This document shows positions 36,981 to 46,398 of a DNA stretch of 64,000 nucleotides, in pieces. The position numbers and the translations under genes were made by a program. A model generated the notes under the pieces. It searched no databases. It worked only from the letters and a program-made list of their open reading frames with translations, and was not told where the DNA came from. Origin of the DNA: Granulicella sibirica (GTDB taxonomy: Bacteria > Acidobacteriota > Terriglobia > Terriglobales > Acidobacteriaceae); the NCBI RefSeq assembly GCF_004115155.1, contig NZ_RDSM01000001.1, positions 1,550,001 to 1,614,000 of the forward strand. The letters run 5' to 3'. Position 1 is the stretch's first letter. Every line of letters begins with the position of its first letter.

Positions 36981-38084
36981 ATGGAAGAGACGAAGAAGCA
37001 ACCGGCAAGATGGATTAACGGCATTGAGCCCACAACTGAGCTGTTAGCGATGAACGGTATCGAGATATTGGAGTACGAATGCCGCGAGCAACCAGAGCGA
37101 TTGCGTGAGCTTGTCAGAGCCTACTCCAGCGATTCCGCGATCAGGGAAGAGCTGCGGCGCTTTCGTGTGCTCGCTGCAGGCAAGGGACCGGTTCTCTTCA
37201 TCGGTATGGGCGGTTCCTTCTGCTCGTCAATCAGTGCGTCTATCCTTCTGCAGACCCATGGACGGCCCTCGTTCTCGATAGATGCCGGGGAGTGGCTTCA
37301 CTACGGGATGAGGGCTTGGGATGACGCCGCCCTATCGGTGCTCCTCACTACTTCCGGGGAGAGCGCGGAACTGGTGGAACTCTTCCGTAAAGGAGAAGAG
37401 CGATCGCTCGGGCTGATTTGTAACAACGAAGCGAGCACATGTTGGAGCCTGGCGCAAAACAAGCTGCCGATACTCGCGGGTCCGGAGTACGGCAACGCGA
37501 CAAAGACTTATACCAACTCGACGGCAGCTTCGATCATTCTCGCCTCGGAGATGGTTGGTGTTCGATGGCGCGACGAAGCCGAACGCGTGATTGAAAGCTA
37601 CGCCGCAGATCTTCAGCGAGTTTTCTCGATGCGCGGAGAGCTTGAGGCTTTTTGCAGAGGGGCGGCGAATACAGAGATCGTGGGGCGTGGCGCGGCCTAT
37701 GGAGGGGCCATCATGAGTGCGCTCTGCATTCGAGAGATGAGTGGATTCCGAGTTGCTCCACATACCGGTGCGGGCTTCAAACATGGACCGAACCTTGATG
37801 TCGACGAGTCCCATGTTGCGATCATCTTCGCGCTCGGACGCGCGGCGGACCTCGGCATCAAGCTTGCGCAGGAGTGTAACCGGCGCGGCGGTAAGGTTGT
37901 GCTTGTCTCGAACGAAGAGCTTGATGGGGGCGCTTCGATGTTTCCCGTCAGGATTGGTGCGGTACCGGAACCGTGGGAGGGGATCACTTCCCTGCTCGTG
38001 CCCCAGGCGCTGACCCTGGGAATGGTGGAGAAGACAGGCTGCCGCCTACCACCACGTTTCCGGTACGGCGTGATGGAGCAGTAG
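36981..38084 (+). CDS. SIS-domain sugar isomerase/deaminase (GlmS C-terminal-like, AgaS/NagB-II type)
   Basis: Two-SIS-domain phosphosugar enzyme of 367 residues. FIGMGGSFCSSISASIL and LLTTSGESAELVELF mark the first domain's phosphate-binding Ser cluster; GRGAAYGGAIMSALCIREM and PHTGAGFKHGP mark the second. The layout is that of the GlmS isomerase half and of NagB-II/AgaS deaminases, which convert glucosamine-6-phosphate or galactosamine-6-phosphate to the ketose phosphate and ammonia. ATG 36981 has AAGGAAG upstream; the in-frame start at 36903 lies inside the kinase gene. Following a kinase and a porter, it is the likely next catabolic step. The exact sugar is not determined. Confidence 0.85.
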   Translation: MEETKKQPARWINGIEPTTELLAMNGIEILEYECREQPERLRELVRAYSSDSAIREELRRFRVLAAGKGPVLFIGMGGSFCSSISASILLQTHGRPSFSIDAGEWLHYGMRAWDDAALSVLLTTSGESAELVELFRKGEERSLGLICNNEASTCWSLAQNKLPILAGPEYGNATKTYTNSTAASIILASEMVGVRWRDEAERVIESYAADLQRVFSMRGELEAFCRGAANTEIVGRGAAYGGAIMSALCIREMSGFRVAPHTGAGFKHGPNLDVDESHVAIIFALGRAADLGIKLAQECNRRGGKVVLVSNEELDGGASMFPVRIGAVPEPWEGITSLLVPQALTLGMVEKTGCRLPPRFRYGVMEQ

Positions 38085-38097
38085 GCGAGCCTTTGCC

Positions 38098-40062
38098 TCA
38101 AGGTTGATGAGGCAATGTCAAAACGGGATTTTGATCGAAGAAGTTAGCTGGACGGATAAGGAAGTCATGCCACATTGTTGGCATAATCGGCCAGTCCTCA
38201 AGCCGGACGACGTGATGGAAGCCCAGGGTGTACCAGCCAACAATGTCGGTGTTTTCAATAGAGCGATTCGCTGCGGTCCAGGCTGGAAGACCCTCAAGAC
38301 CCTTGCTACTGGTCACGTAGGTCCCGGAAGCGTAAAGTTCGTCAGCAGCATAGGGAGTAACCCACATCTGGTGCTCCGAGAAAGCACCCACTTTCTGGGC
38401 CGGATCGTCCAGCGGGATGTTTGAGACTGCCGTTGCTCCGGGCATGATCTCATAGCCGGTCGGGTAGCCTACCGCGCCATGCTGGGTGGGGTTGATGAAG
38501 TGCCACATGCCAGGATGCCGCGGGTCCACATCGAGGGTGCCGTCCTTCTCGGTGTGCGCGATCGAAGAGGCGACCCCCCAGATAGTCTTGCGCGCCGAGC
38601 CTGTGAGCTGTTCAGGTACGAGTCGGTCGACCATGAAGCTGTTATTCGGCCCGTCGACATCCATGTCGAGCCTATAAGAGAAATAGTGATCGTGATTGAT
38701 GGCAAGCGTATTCGGTGCAACCAGCGTGCCGTGCTCGAGCTTACCGGCTTGGTCACCCATAACGTGCGCGAGAGCCTGCTCCTTGACCGCTTTCGTCTCA
38801 ACGATCCCGGTTGCTCCGACCGCGACCCGGATTGTTCCGTCCTGCTGAAAGATCCAGTCGAGGATGTAGTCGTAGTTGCCAACGACGGCCGCAGTACGAA
38901 GGACAAGCTCGCGGCTGGGACGACCGCTCATCAAGCCCTCTTCCGAGTGCCGCCACGCCGGACCGTCGGAGGCATGTTCGAAGAGGCAGGCTAACTCCGG
39001 TTTCAGCACGGGTGTGCCTTTGTCCGAGGGCACGACGCCGGTGAAGTACTGCGCATGCGCGGGACAGTCGTCGGGCCCCACCGGCTTGATCAGACCGCCT
39101 AGGAGGAACTCGCCCGCGTCGAGAAAGACGCGTGAGTTCCAGCCGACGTCGGGATCCATGTAAGGCACGTACATCTCGGAGAGCGATCCCTCGTACATAA
39201 CGGACCGAAGTTTGTTCCCATCCTGATAGCGCACGAGGTTGACGACAGGACCGACGCGGGCGTCGAGGCGAAAACGGAAGTGCCAGTTCTGCCAGGAGAT
39301 TTCTCCGTGATCGATCTTGTAGCCAGGGCCGAGGGGTTGTGTCACCAGCAGAGGCGTCGTTCCCTGGCGCGGCGTTGCGGCTCCCTCTTCGTAGTTGATA
39401 TCGCTCGCCGGCATCGGCAGCGGACCCCGATCGATGACATCGAGGACCTTCTCCGCCGTGAGATTTGCCAGGATGTAGAGGCCTTCGATCGACCGGCCCC
39501 AAGGGTGATAAACGCCGTGCGAATCCGTGCATGCGCCATACCCGATGCGGCTTCGGGATTGCTCGGGAAAGACGATAAAGGTGAGCGGAATGGGTTCACA
39601 GCGCACGCTTGAAAGATCGGTTACGCCATGGGTTTTGAGAGCCGCGATGACGCGTGGATCCTTCTTGATGATGTCGCTCATATCGTCGAGTTCGGATTCG
39701 GTGATGGGCGCCTGCACTCCGGGGACTTCCTTCCAGAAATCGAGCTTGTGTCCCGCAATATCTACCCTCGCCTCGATTGTCTTTCCTGCCGCTTCGAGGA
39801 TCACATCTACCTCCCTTGGAAAAGGGTCACCCTGTTTCCAAGCTAGAACCGTGCTCTTAAGTGGTTCATGCAGCAAGAGGCTTGCAACGAGGGTCTTATC
39901 CGTCATGTGCCCACTCTGCTGAAGCACGTCGTGAACGGTCCAGTACTCGTCCGAGGTAAGCGAGTCGAGTGGGTGCTGCGGCAGTCTTGTTTGTGCGCAA
40001 ACGCATGCGGCATAGACAAGAACGGCGGCGGAGGCGCCGAGTAGCGTCTTCATCTTCAGCAT
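38098..40062 (-). CDS. Secreted copper amine oxidase
   Basis: Quinoprotein that deaminates primary amines to aldehyde, ammonia and hydrogen peroxide. Residues 1-23 are a signal peptide ending in VCAQT. The catalytic tyrosine that becomes topaquinone is in VGNYDYILDW (near residue 397), matching the Asn-Tyr-Asp/Glu consensus. The metal-binding His pair is in NHDHYFSYRLDMDVDG (HxH). The 654-residue length fits the family. The gene converges on the SIS gene with a 13-base gap and is divergent from the ROK repressor gene, so it may belong to the same amine or amino-sugar regulon, although this is inference. Confidence 0.92.
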   Translation of the reverse strand: MLKMKTLLGASAAVLVYAACVCAQTRLPQHPLDSLTSDEYWTVHDVLQQSGHMTDKTLVASLLLHEPLKSTVLAWKQGDPFPREVDVILEAAGKTIEARVDIAGHKLDFWKEVPGVQAPITESELDDMSDIIKKDPRVIAALKTHGVTDLSSVRCEPIPLTFIVFPEQSRSRIGYGACTDSHGVYHPWGRSIEGLYILANLTAEKVLDVIDRGPLPMPASDINYEEGAATPRQGTTPLLVTQPLGPGYKIDHGEISWQNWHFRFRLDARVGPVVNLVRYQDGNKLRSVMYEGSLSEMYVPYMDPDVGWNSRVFLDAGEFLLGGLIKPVGPDDCPAHAQYFTGVVPSDKGTPVLKPELACLFEHASDGPAWRHSEEGLMSGRPSRELVLRTAAVVGNYDYILDWIFQQDGTIRVAVGATGIVETKAVKEQALAHVMGDQAGKLEHGTLVAPNTLAINHDHYFSYRLDMDVDGPNNSFMVDRLVPEQLTGSARKTIWGVASSIAHTEKDGTLDVDPRHPGMWHFINPTQHGAVGYPTGYEIMPGATAVSNIPLDDPAQKVGAFSEHQMWVTPYAADELYASGTYVTSSKGLEGLPAWTAANRSIENTDIVGWYTLGFHHVVRLEDWPIMPTMWHDFLIRPANFFDQNPVLTLPHQP

Positions 40063-40188
40063 CGGAGGTTCTATCCTTTTCTCATCACCGGTCCGGAGGC
40101 CGACAGGTGAGTGTGTGCGAGACTTAGTAAGGTTTGATTAGTATGGGGACGTTCCTTCGCCGACGCAAGGCCGATCTTGGTTATTATG

Positions 40189-40224
40189 TAAACGATTCGC
40201 ACCCCTCGTAGCATCGATCGTTTA
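40189..40224. promoter_or_regulatory. Inverted repeat, candidate operator between the amine oxidase and the ROK repressor
   Basis: TAAACGAT (40189-40196) and its exact complement ATCGTTTA (40217-40224) flank a 20-base spacer in the 177-base divergent region, 16 bases before the repressor start. Placement is what one expects for an autoregulating ROK repressor that also controls the divergent gene. No experiment or second copy supports it here. Confidence 0.5.
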
Positions 40225-40239
40225 GACTTTACGAGCCAC

Positions 40240-41439
40240 GTGAAACGAGAAGCCATTTCGATAGGACGTCCGTCTGCTTTACGGCACGCGAATGCCTTGA
40301 ATGTGTTGTCTCTGCTGCGGGAATCGCCTTCGTGCTCCCGCGCGGACCTCGTACGGGCAACCAAGCTAAGCGCGCCGACCATTACGAATGTGGTGAAGGA
40401 TTTGCTCGCGGCGGATTTGATCGAACCTCTCGGACAGGGAGGTTCCAGCGGAGGAAGACCTCCCGATATGATCCGGTTCAAGGCGGAACGTGGCTGTGTA
40501 CTTGCTGTCGATATCGCCGGTCGCTCGCTTTCATTTCTTCTGGTCGATCTGAACGGATGCGAGCTCGAGCACGCGGAGATATCCCTCCAGGGCAAGAAGA
40601 CAACTCCAGAGGCAATCTGCGACTTCATTCATGCGGAGGCACGCCGACTCCTGCGACTTCAAAAGAAGGCAAAGGAACGGCTGATTACAATCGTTGTGGG
40701 AGTCCCCGCGATCACAAATGTTTGCGAGGGCATGGTGCTTTCGATCAGTACGCTCGAGCAGTGGCGCTCAGTCCCGCTTAGGACCATGCTTCACAAAGCG
40801 ATGGGCTGCTCCGTCATAATCGAGAACGACACAAACCTGGCAGCGCAAGGAGAGCGGTTTCGTGGAGCAGCACGTGCCGAGCAGAATTTCATCCTGGTGA
40901 GCATTGGGAACGGCATTGGGGCCGGCATCGTGCTCAATGGAGAGATTCACCACGGCACGCAATGGTCAGCCGGTGAGATAGGCTATCTGCGCCTTCCGTT
41001 CGTCTCTCGCCGGAACCCGACTCTCCATCAGTTCGGCGAGTTGGAGACCGTGCTGACCGCTCCGGAAAGACTGGAAGGTTCGAAGGGCACCACCGGTACG
41101 CATGCCGAAGAGCAAGAGGTCGAAGTAGTCGGCATTCTCGATCTGGCGCAGGCTGGCGATCCGTGGGCCCGCAGGATTATCGCGAAGAGAGCGGGCATGG
41201 TCTCTGACATCGTTATCAATTTATCGCTGATCCTAAATCCCGGGCTGATTCTGTTCAATGGGAAGATCGGAAGCCATCCCTACCTGATCGAATCGGTTAG
41301 AAAGCAGCTTGAACGAGGCGAATTCGCCGTGACAAAGATAGGAGCGGCAGCCTTGGGAGACGCCGCTGTCTTATGGGGCGGTGTTGCGGTCGCGCTCGAA
41401 GCGATCCCATCTCTACTCCTTCCGCAGCCTGAGATCTAA
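40240..41439 (+). CDS. ROK-family transcriptional regulator (NagC/Mlc-like)
   Basis: Repressor of 399 residues: an N-terminal winged-helix domain (residues about 10-75; LSLLRESPSCSRADLVRATK then LSAPTITNVV) followed by the ROK sugar-binding fold (LAVDIAGRSLSFLLVDLNG, IIENDTNLAAQGE, GIGAGIVLNGEIHHG). As in NagC/Mlc, sugar binding should release DNA. The zinc-binding region is altered: SAGEIGYLRLPF replaces the usual GEIGH, and the four-Cys cluster is missing, the same loss as in the ROK kinase nearby. The start is GTG 40240. It sits between the divergent amine oxidase gene and the MFS exporter that starts 39 bases later, and probably controls this sugar/amine locus. Confidence 0.9.
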   Translation: MKREAISIGRPSALRHANALNVLSLLRESPSCSRADLVRATKLSAPTITNVVKDLLAADLIEPLGQGGSSGGRPPDMIRFKAERGCVLAVDIAGRSLSFLLVDLNGCELEHAEISLQGKKTTPEAICDFIHAEARRLLRLQKKAKERLITIVVGVPAITNVCEGMVLSISTLEQWRSVPLRTMLHKAMGCSVIIENDTNLAAQGERFRGAARAEQNFILVSIGNGIGAGIVLNGEIHHGTQWSAGEIGYLRLPFVSRRNPTLHQFGELETVLTAPERLEGSKGTTGTHAEEQEVEVVGILDLAQAGDPWARRIIAKRAGMVSDIVINLSLILNPGLILFNGKIGSHPYLIESVRKQLERGEFAVTKIGAAALGDAAVLWGGVAVALEAIPSLLLPQPEI

Positions 41440-41478
41440 GGATCCTTTCAGCGTGCTGTGGCACACTCGAAGGAGATT

Positions 41479-42660
41479 ATGCGAAAACCTCTGGTTGCGC
41501 TCGCCGTCTCGGCTTTCGGGATTGGGACATCTGAATTCATTATTATGGGGCTGCTTCCGGACCTCGCTCACAGCTTCCAGGTAAGCATTCCGAAGGCGGG
41601 TGTTCTCGTCTCGGGCTACGCTCTGAGCGTTACACTTGGATCTCCGCTTGTGGCTCTTGCCCTTGCGCGTATGGATCGGAAGCGTGCGCTCGTCATCCTC
41701 ATGGGCATCTTCATAGCGGGAAACGTCCTATGCGCGATCGCTCCGAGCTATACGCTTCTCCTGTGCTCACGCATTATGACGGCTCTATGCCACGGTGCCT
41801 TCTTCGGGATAGGAAGCATCGTCGCCTCGAACATGGTGCCTCGCGCTGAGCGCGCTCAGGCGATCGCGCTGATGTTCAGCGGGCTAACCCTTGCGAACGT
41901 CCTCGGAGTCCCCGCTGGCACGGCATTAGGCCAGGCCTTCGGCTGGAGGTTCGCGTTCTGGGCATTGGTTCCGATTGGTCTGACGGCGGCGGCAGGCTTG
42001 TATTGGTTTGTACCCTCACAACCGGCCGAAGCCATGCATCTCGGACACGAACTGCGGGCGGTGCTCCGCCCACAGGTTCAACTCGTGCTTGCCCTGAGCA
42101 CGCTATCTTCGGTTGCCATGTTTTGCGTCCTCACCTATATCGCACCCATTCTTGAGAAAGTGACACACCTTTCTCCATCAACGGTAACGTGGGCTCTCGT
42201 TATTTTCGGGGTTGGCATTACCCTTGGAAACCTCGTGGGAGGAAAACTTGCTGATTGGAAGCAGATGACCTCCCTCATTAGCGGGCTGATCTTTTTAATC
42301 TGCATCTTCCTGATCATGCCCTTGCTGGAACGAAGGATGGTTCCGGCAATCGCAATCGTGTTCGTGTGGGGCTTCGTTCACTTTGCCGCGTCGGCGCCTC
42401 TACAGGCTCGCATCGTGGACCAGGCGAAGGGCGCGCCAAACCTGGCCTCAACGCTCAATCAGGGAGCATTCAACCTCGGAAACGCACTCGGAGCCAGTCT
42501 TGGCGGCCTTGTCCTCACGGCGGGTTACGGATATCAGAGGCTGTCGCTCGCGAGCGCGGCAGTGGCCTGTGTGGCGTTAATCGTCGCGTTGGTCGCTTTG
42601 AGAGTGGAGCGAAACGGGAGTGCTGAAGTTGACGCGCCAAGGGTTGTCGACGCGTATTAG
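41479..42660 (+). CDS. MFS transporter of the AraJ/sugar efflux type
   Basis: Twelve-helix drug/sugar exporter of 393 residues in the AraJ/NepI group. Visible features are FGIGTSEFIIMGLLPDLAHS in helix 1, LARMDRKRALVILM in loop 2-3, and FFGIGSIVASNMVP, which is typical of the AraJ/YdeA family. The start is ATG with AAGGAG four bases before; a GTG at 41458 adds seven residues. It directly follows the ROK repressor and may export excess sugar or an analogue. The substrate is not established. Confidence 0.88.
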   Translation: MRKPLVALAVSAFGIGTSEFIIMGLLPDLAHSFQVSIPKAGVLVSGYALSVTLGSPLVALALARMDRKRALVILMGIFIAGNVLCAIAPSYTLLLCSRIMTALCHGAFFGIGSIVASNMVPRAERAQAIALMFSGLTLANVLGVPAGTALGQAFGWRFAFWALVPIGLTAAAGLYWFVPSQPAEAMHLGHELRAVLRPQVQLVLALSTLSSVAMFCVLTYIAPILEKVTHLSPSTVTWALVIFGVGITLGNLVGGKLADWKQMTSLISGLIFLICIFLIMPLLERRMVPAIAIVFVWGFVHFAASAPLQARIVDQAKGAPNLASTLNQGAFNLGNALGASLGGLVLTAGYGYQRLSLASAAVACVALIVALVALRVERNGSAEVDAPRVVDAY

Positions 42661-42730
42661 GCATCGTTTATACTTACGCAGATACCGGCCTCCAAAGTTA
42701 AAGTAATATCCGCGGGTTGCGAAGCACGAT

Positions 42731-45700
42731 ATGGGAGATGTTCCTTCAGGGAGCGATGAAACACGTGTTCCGGGAGAGGCAGCGTCTCGCGATGGAGAAG
42801 TATCTCTCTCTTCCCAGGCTCCTGAGGACTCGCGGGTAACTTCCCTGCGCAACGAGACGACTGCTCCCCAAGACTCCGAGGCAACGGTCATCGCACCTTC
42901 GCCGATTCGACCTGGTTCTGACGCCGCGATTGGGGGCAACGCTCCGGTAGGGAGTTCAGATGCGACCATAATTGGCATTCCCTCACAGTGGAATGCTGAT
43001 GCCGCCACTGTCGTTTCCAACGCTGCGACCTTCGTCTCAGAAGGCCCTCCACGCCGCACTCCATCTCCCGGCTCAGGAAACAGACTCGGCGCAGGTGGCA
43101 TTCTGCTCGAAGTCGGCACGTTTCTCGGCGAACGCTACGAAATCCTCCAGCTCCTCGGTGAGGGTGGAATGGGCGCGGTGTACAAGGCGGCGGATCGTGA
43201 GGTCGACAGGATCGTAGCCCTGAAAGTCATTCGTCCCGAGATGGCCTCGAATCCTGAAATCCTGGCTCGCTTCAAACAGGAACTCGTGCTTTCGTCCCAG
43301 GTGACCCACCGCAACGTGATCCGTATCTACGACCTTGGCGAAGCCCAGGGCGTCAAGTTCATCACGATGGAGTTCCTGGAGGGTGAAAACCTTCACCAGA
43401 TTCTGAAGCAACGGAAGAAGCTGGAAGTCGCCGAAGCGGTAGACATCATGGAGCAGGTTGCCAGCGGACTCTCCGCTGCTCATCGCGAAGGAATCATTCA
43501 TCGCGACTTGAAGCCTGCCAACATCATGCGCGACAAGAGCGGCCGCGTGGTGGTGATGGACTTTGGCCTGGCCCGTACTTTCACCGGCGATGGGATGACG
43601 CAAACCGGCATGATGCTGGGGACGATGGAGTACATGTCTCCGGAGCAGGCGCAAGGTATGGATGTAAAGGCCAGTTCCGACATCTTCACGGTCGGCCTGA
43701 TTTTATATGAACTGCTTGCCGGGACCACGCCCTTCTATGCGGAGAGTGCGATCGCCAGCCTGCTGATGCGCACACAACAACGCGCCGCGCCGCTGGTAGA
43801 CGTCGACAGGAATATCCCGGGCACGCTCAGCAACATCGTCGCCAAGTGCCTCGAGAAGGATCCGCCAAAGCGTTACCAGAGCGCCGAGAGCCTGGATGCA
43901 GATCTCCGCGCGTGGCAAAGTGGGGGCGGTGCGAGGAGCATCTCTGCCTCCACGACGCAGCAACGCGTCAACCGCGTTCGGGAGCTTCCGTGGCTGAAGA
44001 TCGGGGCAACAGGCGCTCTGATCGCGGTGATCGGTGCGGGAATTGGCTGGTACATCCTGGGGAAGCGGTTGTCTGCCAAGTCGTTGCCGCATGCCCCGAT
44101 CTCGATCCTGGTTGGCGACTTTGCGAACCACACGGGCGATCCAGTTCTGGACAATACGCTCGAGCCGATGCTCGGTGTGGCGATGGAAGGAGCCAGCTTC
44201 ATCAACGTGTACAGCCGCGGCGATGCGCGGAAGCTGGCGAAGAAGCTTCCTAATCCGACGGACGTGCTCGACGAGCAGTCATCGCGGCTTGTCGGCATGA
44301 ACCAGGGCGTCAACGCGATCATCACCGGAGACATCACGCTGCGAGGTGATCAGTACGATATCTCCGCAGTCGCCTTGGACACGGTGAGCGGTAAGGTGCT
44401 CGCGAAGGCAGACGTCAACGTAAACAACAAACAGGCAATTCTGAGCGAGCTTCCGAAGCTCGCCGTGCCGATCCGCAAGGCGCTGGGCGATACGACGCCT
44501 GCTTCGCTGCAGTTCGATAAGGTGAGCGGAGGTTTCACAGCGGCGTCGCTCGAGGCGGTTCACCAGGATTCCCTTGGCGTCGACGCGCAGTTCGCGGGCA
44601 AGTTTCAGGACGCATTCGACTCATTCCAGAAGTCGGCGGAGCTGGATCCGAAGTTTGCGCGTGCGTACACCGGGATGGCGGCGATGGCGCAGAACCTCGG
44701 GAGACCTGGAGATGCTGTCAAGTACATGAAGCTCGCGATGGATAACGTCGATCGCATGACCGAGCGGGAACGGTATCGCAACCAGGGCTTGTACTACCTT
44801 ACGACGGGTGAATGGCAGAACTGCGTGCAGCAATACACGCAGCTTGTCGCTCGCTATCCTGCTGATCGTGTCGGCCAGAACAACCTGGCAAGCTGCTATA
44901 CGCAACTGCGTGATGCTCCGAAAGCTCTGGAAGCCGCACAGCATGCGGTTGAGATCGTCCCGAGGGGAGTCGGTCCGCGCCTGAACCTTGCGTTCATCAG
45001 CGCCTTTGCAGGCGACTTTGCCACGAGCGAGAAGGAGGCACGCGCCGCGCTGGACATCAGTCCAACTGCTTCGCAGGGATATCTGGTGCTTGCGGAGGCG
45101 CAGCTTGGCAACGGGCAAGTCAAGGAGGCGATCGACAGTTACCATCAGCTTGCGAAGTCCGGCAAGCTTGGCGCTTCGACCTCGGCGGACGGACTGGCGG
45201 ATCTCGCCGGTTATCAAGGAAATTACTCCGAGGCTGCGCGTGTCCTTACGCAAGGAGCGGCGGAGGATGCAGCATCCAAGATGGCGGATAACTCGGCGCG
45301 CAAATATGCGTCGCTTGCGAATATCGAGGAGTTGCAGGGACATCACGCCGCGGCGCTTGCGGACGTTGCGAAGGCGCTGGCGAACAGCCAGTCAACGCAG
45401 ATCCAGTTCCTGGCAGCGAGCGTTTACGTGGACGCTGGCGAGGTTTTGAAGGCGCAGAAGTTGGTTACGAGTCTCTCGACGCAGTCGTCGAGCGAACCGC
45501 AAGCTTACGGAAAGATCATCCAGGGATTGATTTCGTTGAAGAAGAAGGATTTCAAGGGAGCAGTCACGCAGATTACAGCCGCGAATACGCTGCTCGACAC
45601 CTGGATTGGACGTTTCGAGCTTGGGCGGGCGAAGCTGGAAGCGGGAGCGTTCGCGGAGGCTGGATCGGAGTTCGATCTATGCATGAAGCGGAGAGGCGAA

Positions 45701-45913
45701 GCGATCGAACTGTTTATGGATAACGTTCCGACTTACGCTTATTTCCCGTCCGTCTACTACTACCAGGGGCGCACGCTCCAGGCGATGAAGAATGCGGGCT
45801 TCGCGGACGCTTACAAGTCTTATCTCGCCATTCGCGGTCAGTCTTCGGACGATCCGTTAGTTTCGGACATCCATCGCCGTATCGGCTCCCAGGGTACTCC
45901 CCCCTCCCCATAG
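42731..45913 (+). CDS. Membrane Ser/Thr protein kinase with C-terminal TPRs
   Basis: PknB-type kinase of 1060 residues. A Thr/Ser/Pro-rich N-terminal region of about 125 residues precedes the kinase domain: glycine loop LLGEGGMGAVYKA, catalytic loop HRDLKPANIMRD near residue 256, metal loop DFGLARTFTG, and activation-segment end GTMEYMSPEQAQG. A single membrane helix (GALIAVIGAGIGWYILG) lies near residues 425-445. The outer part has an unknown beta-rich section (ISILVGDFANHTGDPVLDN) and then TPR-like helical repeats (FDSFQKSAELDPKFARAYTG). Such kinases are numerous in Acidobacteriota. The signal sensed by the TPR region is unknown. A terminator-like hairpin lies 104 bases after the stop. Confidence 0.93.
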   Translation: MGDVPSGSDETRVPGEAASRDGEVSLSSQAPEDSRVTSLRNETTAPQDSEATVIAPSPIRPGSDAAIGGNAPVGSSDATIIGIPSQWNADAATVVSNAATFVSEGPPRRTPSPGSGNRLGAGGILLEVGTFLGERYEILQLLGEGGMGAVYKAADREVDRIVALKVIRPEMASNPEILARFKQELVLSSQVTHRNVIRIYDLGEAQGVKFITMEFLEGENLHQILKQRKKLEVAEAVDIMEQVASGLSAAHREGIIHRDLKPANIMRDKSGRVVVMDFGLARTFTGDGMTQTGMMLGTMEYMSPEQAQGMDVKASSDIFTVGLILYELLAGTTPFYAESAIASLLMRTQQRAAPLVDVDRNIPGTLSNIVAKCLEKDPPKRYQSAESLDADLRAWQSGGGARSISASTTQQRVNRVRELPWLKIGATGALIAVIGAGIGWYILGKRLSAKSLPHAPISILVGDFANHTGDPVLDNTLEPMLGVAMEGASFINVYSRGDARKLAKKLPNPTDVLDEQSSRLVGMNQGVNAIITGDITLRGDQYDISAVALDTVSGKVLAKADVNVNNKQAILSELPKLAVPIRKALGDTTPASLQFDKVSGGFTAASLEAVHQDSLGVDAQFAGKFQDAFDSFQKSAELDPKFARAYTGMAAMAQNLGRPGDAVKYMKLAMDNVDRMTERERYRNQGLYYLTTGEWQNCVQQYTQLVARYPADRVGQNNLASCYTQLRDAPKALEAAQHAVEIVPRGVGPRLNLAFISAFAGDFATSEKEARAALDISPTASQGYLVLAEAQLGNGQVKEAIDSYHQLAKSGKLGASTSADGLADLAGYQGNYSEAARVLTQGAAEDAASKMADNSARKYASLANIEELQGHHAAALADVAKALANSQSTQIQFLAASVYVDAGEVLKAQKLVTSLSTQSSSEPQAYGKIIQGLISLKKKDFKGAVTQITAANTLLDTWIGRFELGRAKLEAGAFAEAGSEFDLCMKRRGEAIELFMDNVPTYAYFPSVYYYQGRTLQAMKNAGFADAYKSYLAIRGQSSDDPLVSDIHRRIGSQGTPPSP

Positions 45914-46016
45914 CCGGGGTGTAAGTCTTTTGTTGTCAATAGGATACAGCCGATTATTGACTGTAAATATTAGATAACAAAAGGCTTAGCTGCAAATATT
46001 AGTGAGGAAAGGAGAT

Positions 46017-46053
46017 AGCCGGGCCTTCGGGTTTTCCGGCTGTTTTCTTTTTT
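46017..46053 (+). terminator. Terminator-like hairpin after the TPR kinase
   Basis: Stem AGCCGG (46017-46022) pairs with CCGGCT (46036-46041) and is followed by GTTTTCTTTTTT. The structure reads on the plus strand and could end the kinase transcript. Confidence 0.65.
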
Positions 46054-46179
46054 CCTCTGCTTCTAATTGTAGCGGACCGACCATAACTAAAAGGACAGTG
46101 ACTTTTCCTTTTGCTATGAGTGAGTTAGGCGGTTTGGGGGCTTGACAGGTTTTTTGGGTTTTTGGGCTGGGGCGGAATA

Positions 46180-46375
46180 CAGGGATCCTTCGCTTCGCTC
46201 AGGATGACGGCTTGGAGCGGGCGAGTGCGAGTGCAACTGCAACGGCAAAAGAAAACGCAGATTCCCTTCGGGAATGACAACCAGAGAGGCAAGGGCAACG
46301 GCATCGCATCGGCATCGGCAACTACAACGGCAAGGGCAAGGGCAACAGCAAGGGCAGTGGCTACTTTCGCTTAAG
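46180..46375. repeat. Low-complexity hexamer repeat and intergenic repeat fragment
   Basis: GGCAAC, GGCATC and GGCAAG hexamers alternate irregularly from about 46290 to 46360, next to CTTCGCTTCGCTCAG and TTCCCTTCGGGAATG palindromic fragments. Open frames across this stretch are repeat-driven and not credible genes. Confidence 0.55.
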
Positions 46376-46398
46376 ATGACTTGCCGGGAGTGGGGTTT

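Larger units (their letters stand above)
45914..46398. other. Intergenic region with hairpins and low-complexity repeats
   Basis: No gene is supported. An AT-rich inverted repeat (CTTTTGTT at 45927-45934, AACAAAAG at 45976-45983) lies between repeats of AAATATTAG. A hairpin with a T tract follows at 46017. From about 46180 the sequence is low in complexity: GGATCCTTCGCTTCGCTCAG resembles a repeat common in acidobacterial intergenic DNA, followed by runs of GGCAAC/GGCAAG hexamers to about 46360. Confidence 0.6.

Noticed and set aside
46180..46375. A CRISPR-like or tandem-repeat array
   Set aside because: The hexamers are irregular and there are no unique spacers of constant length.
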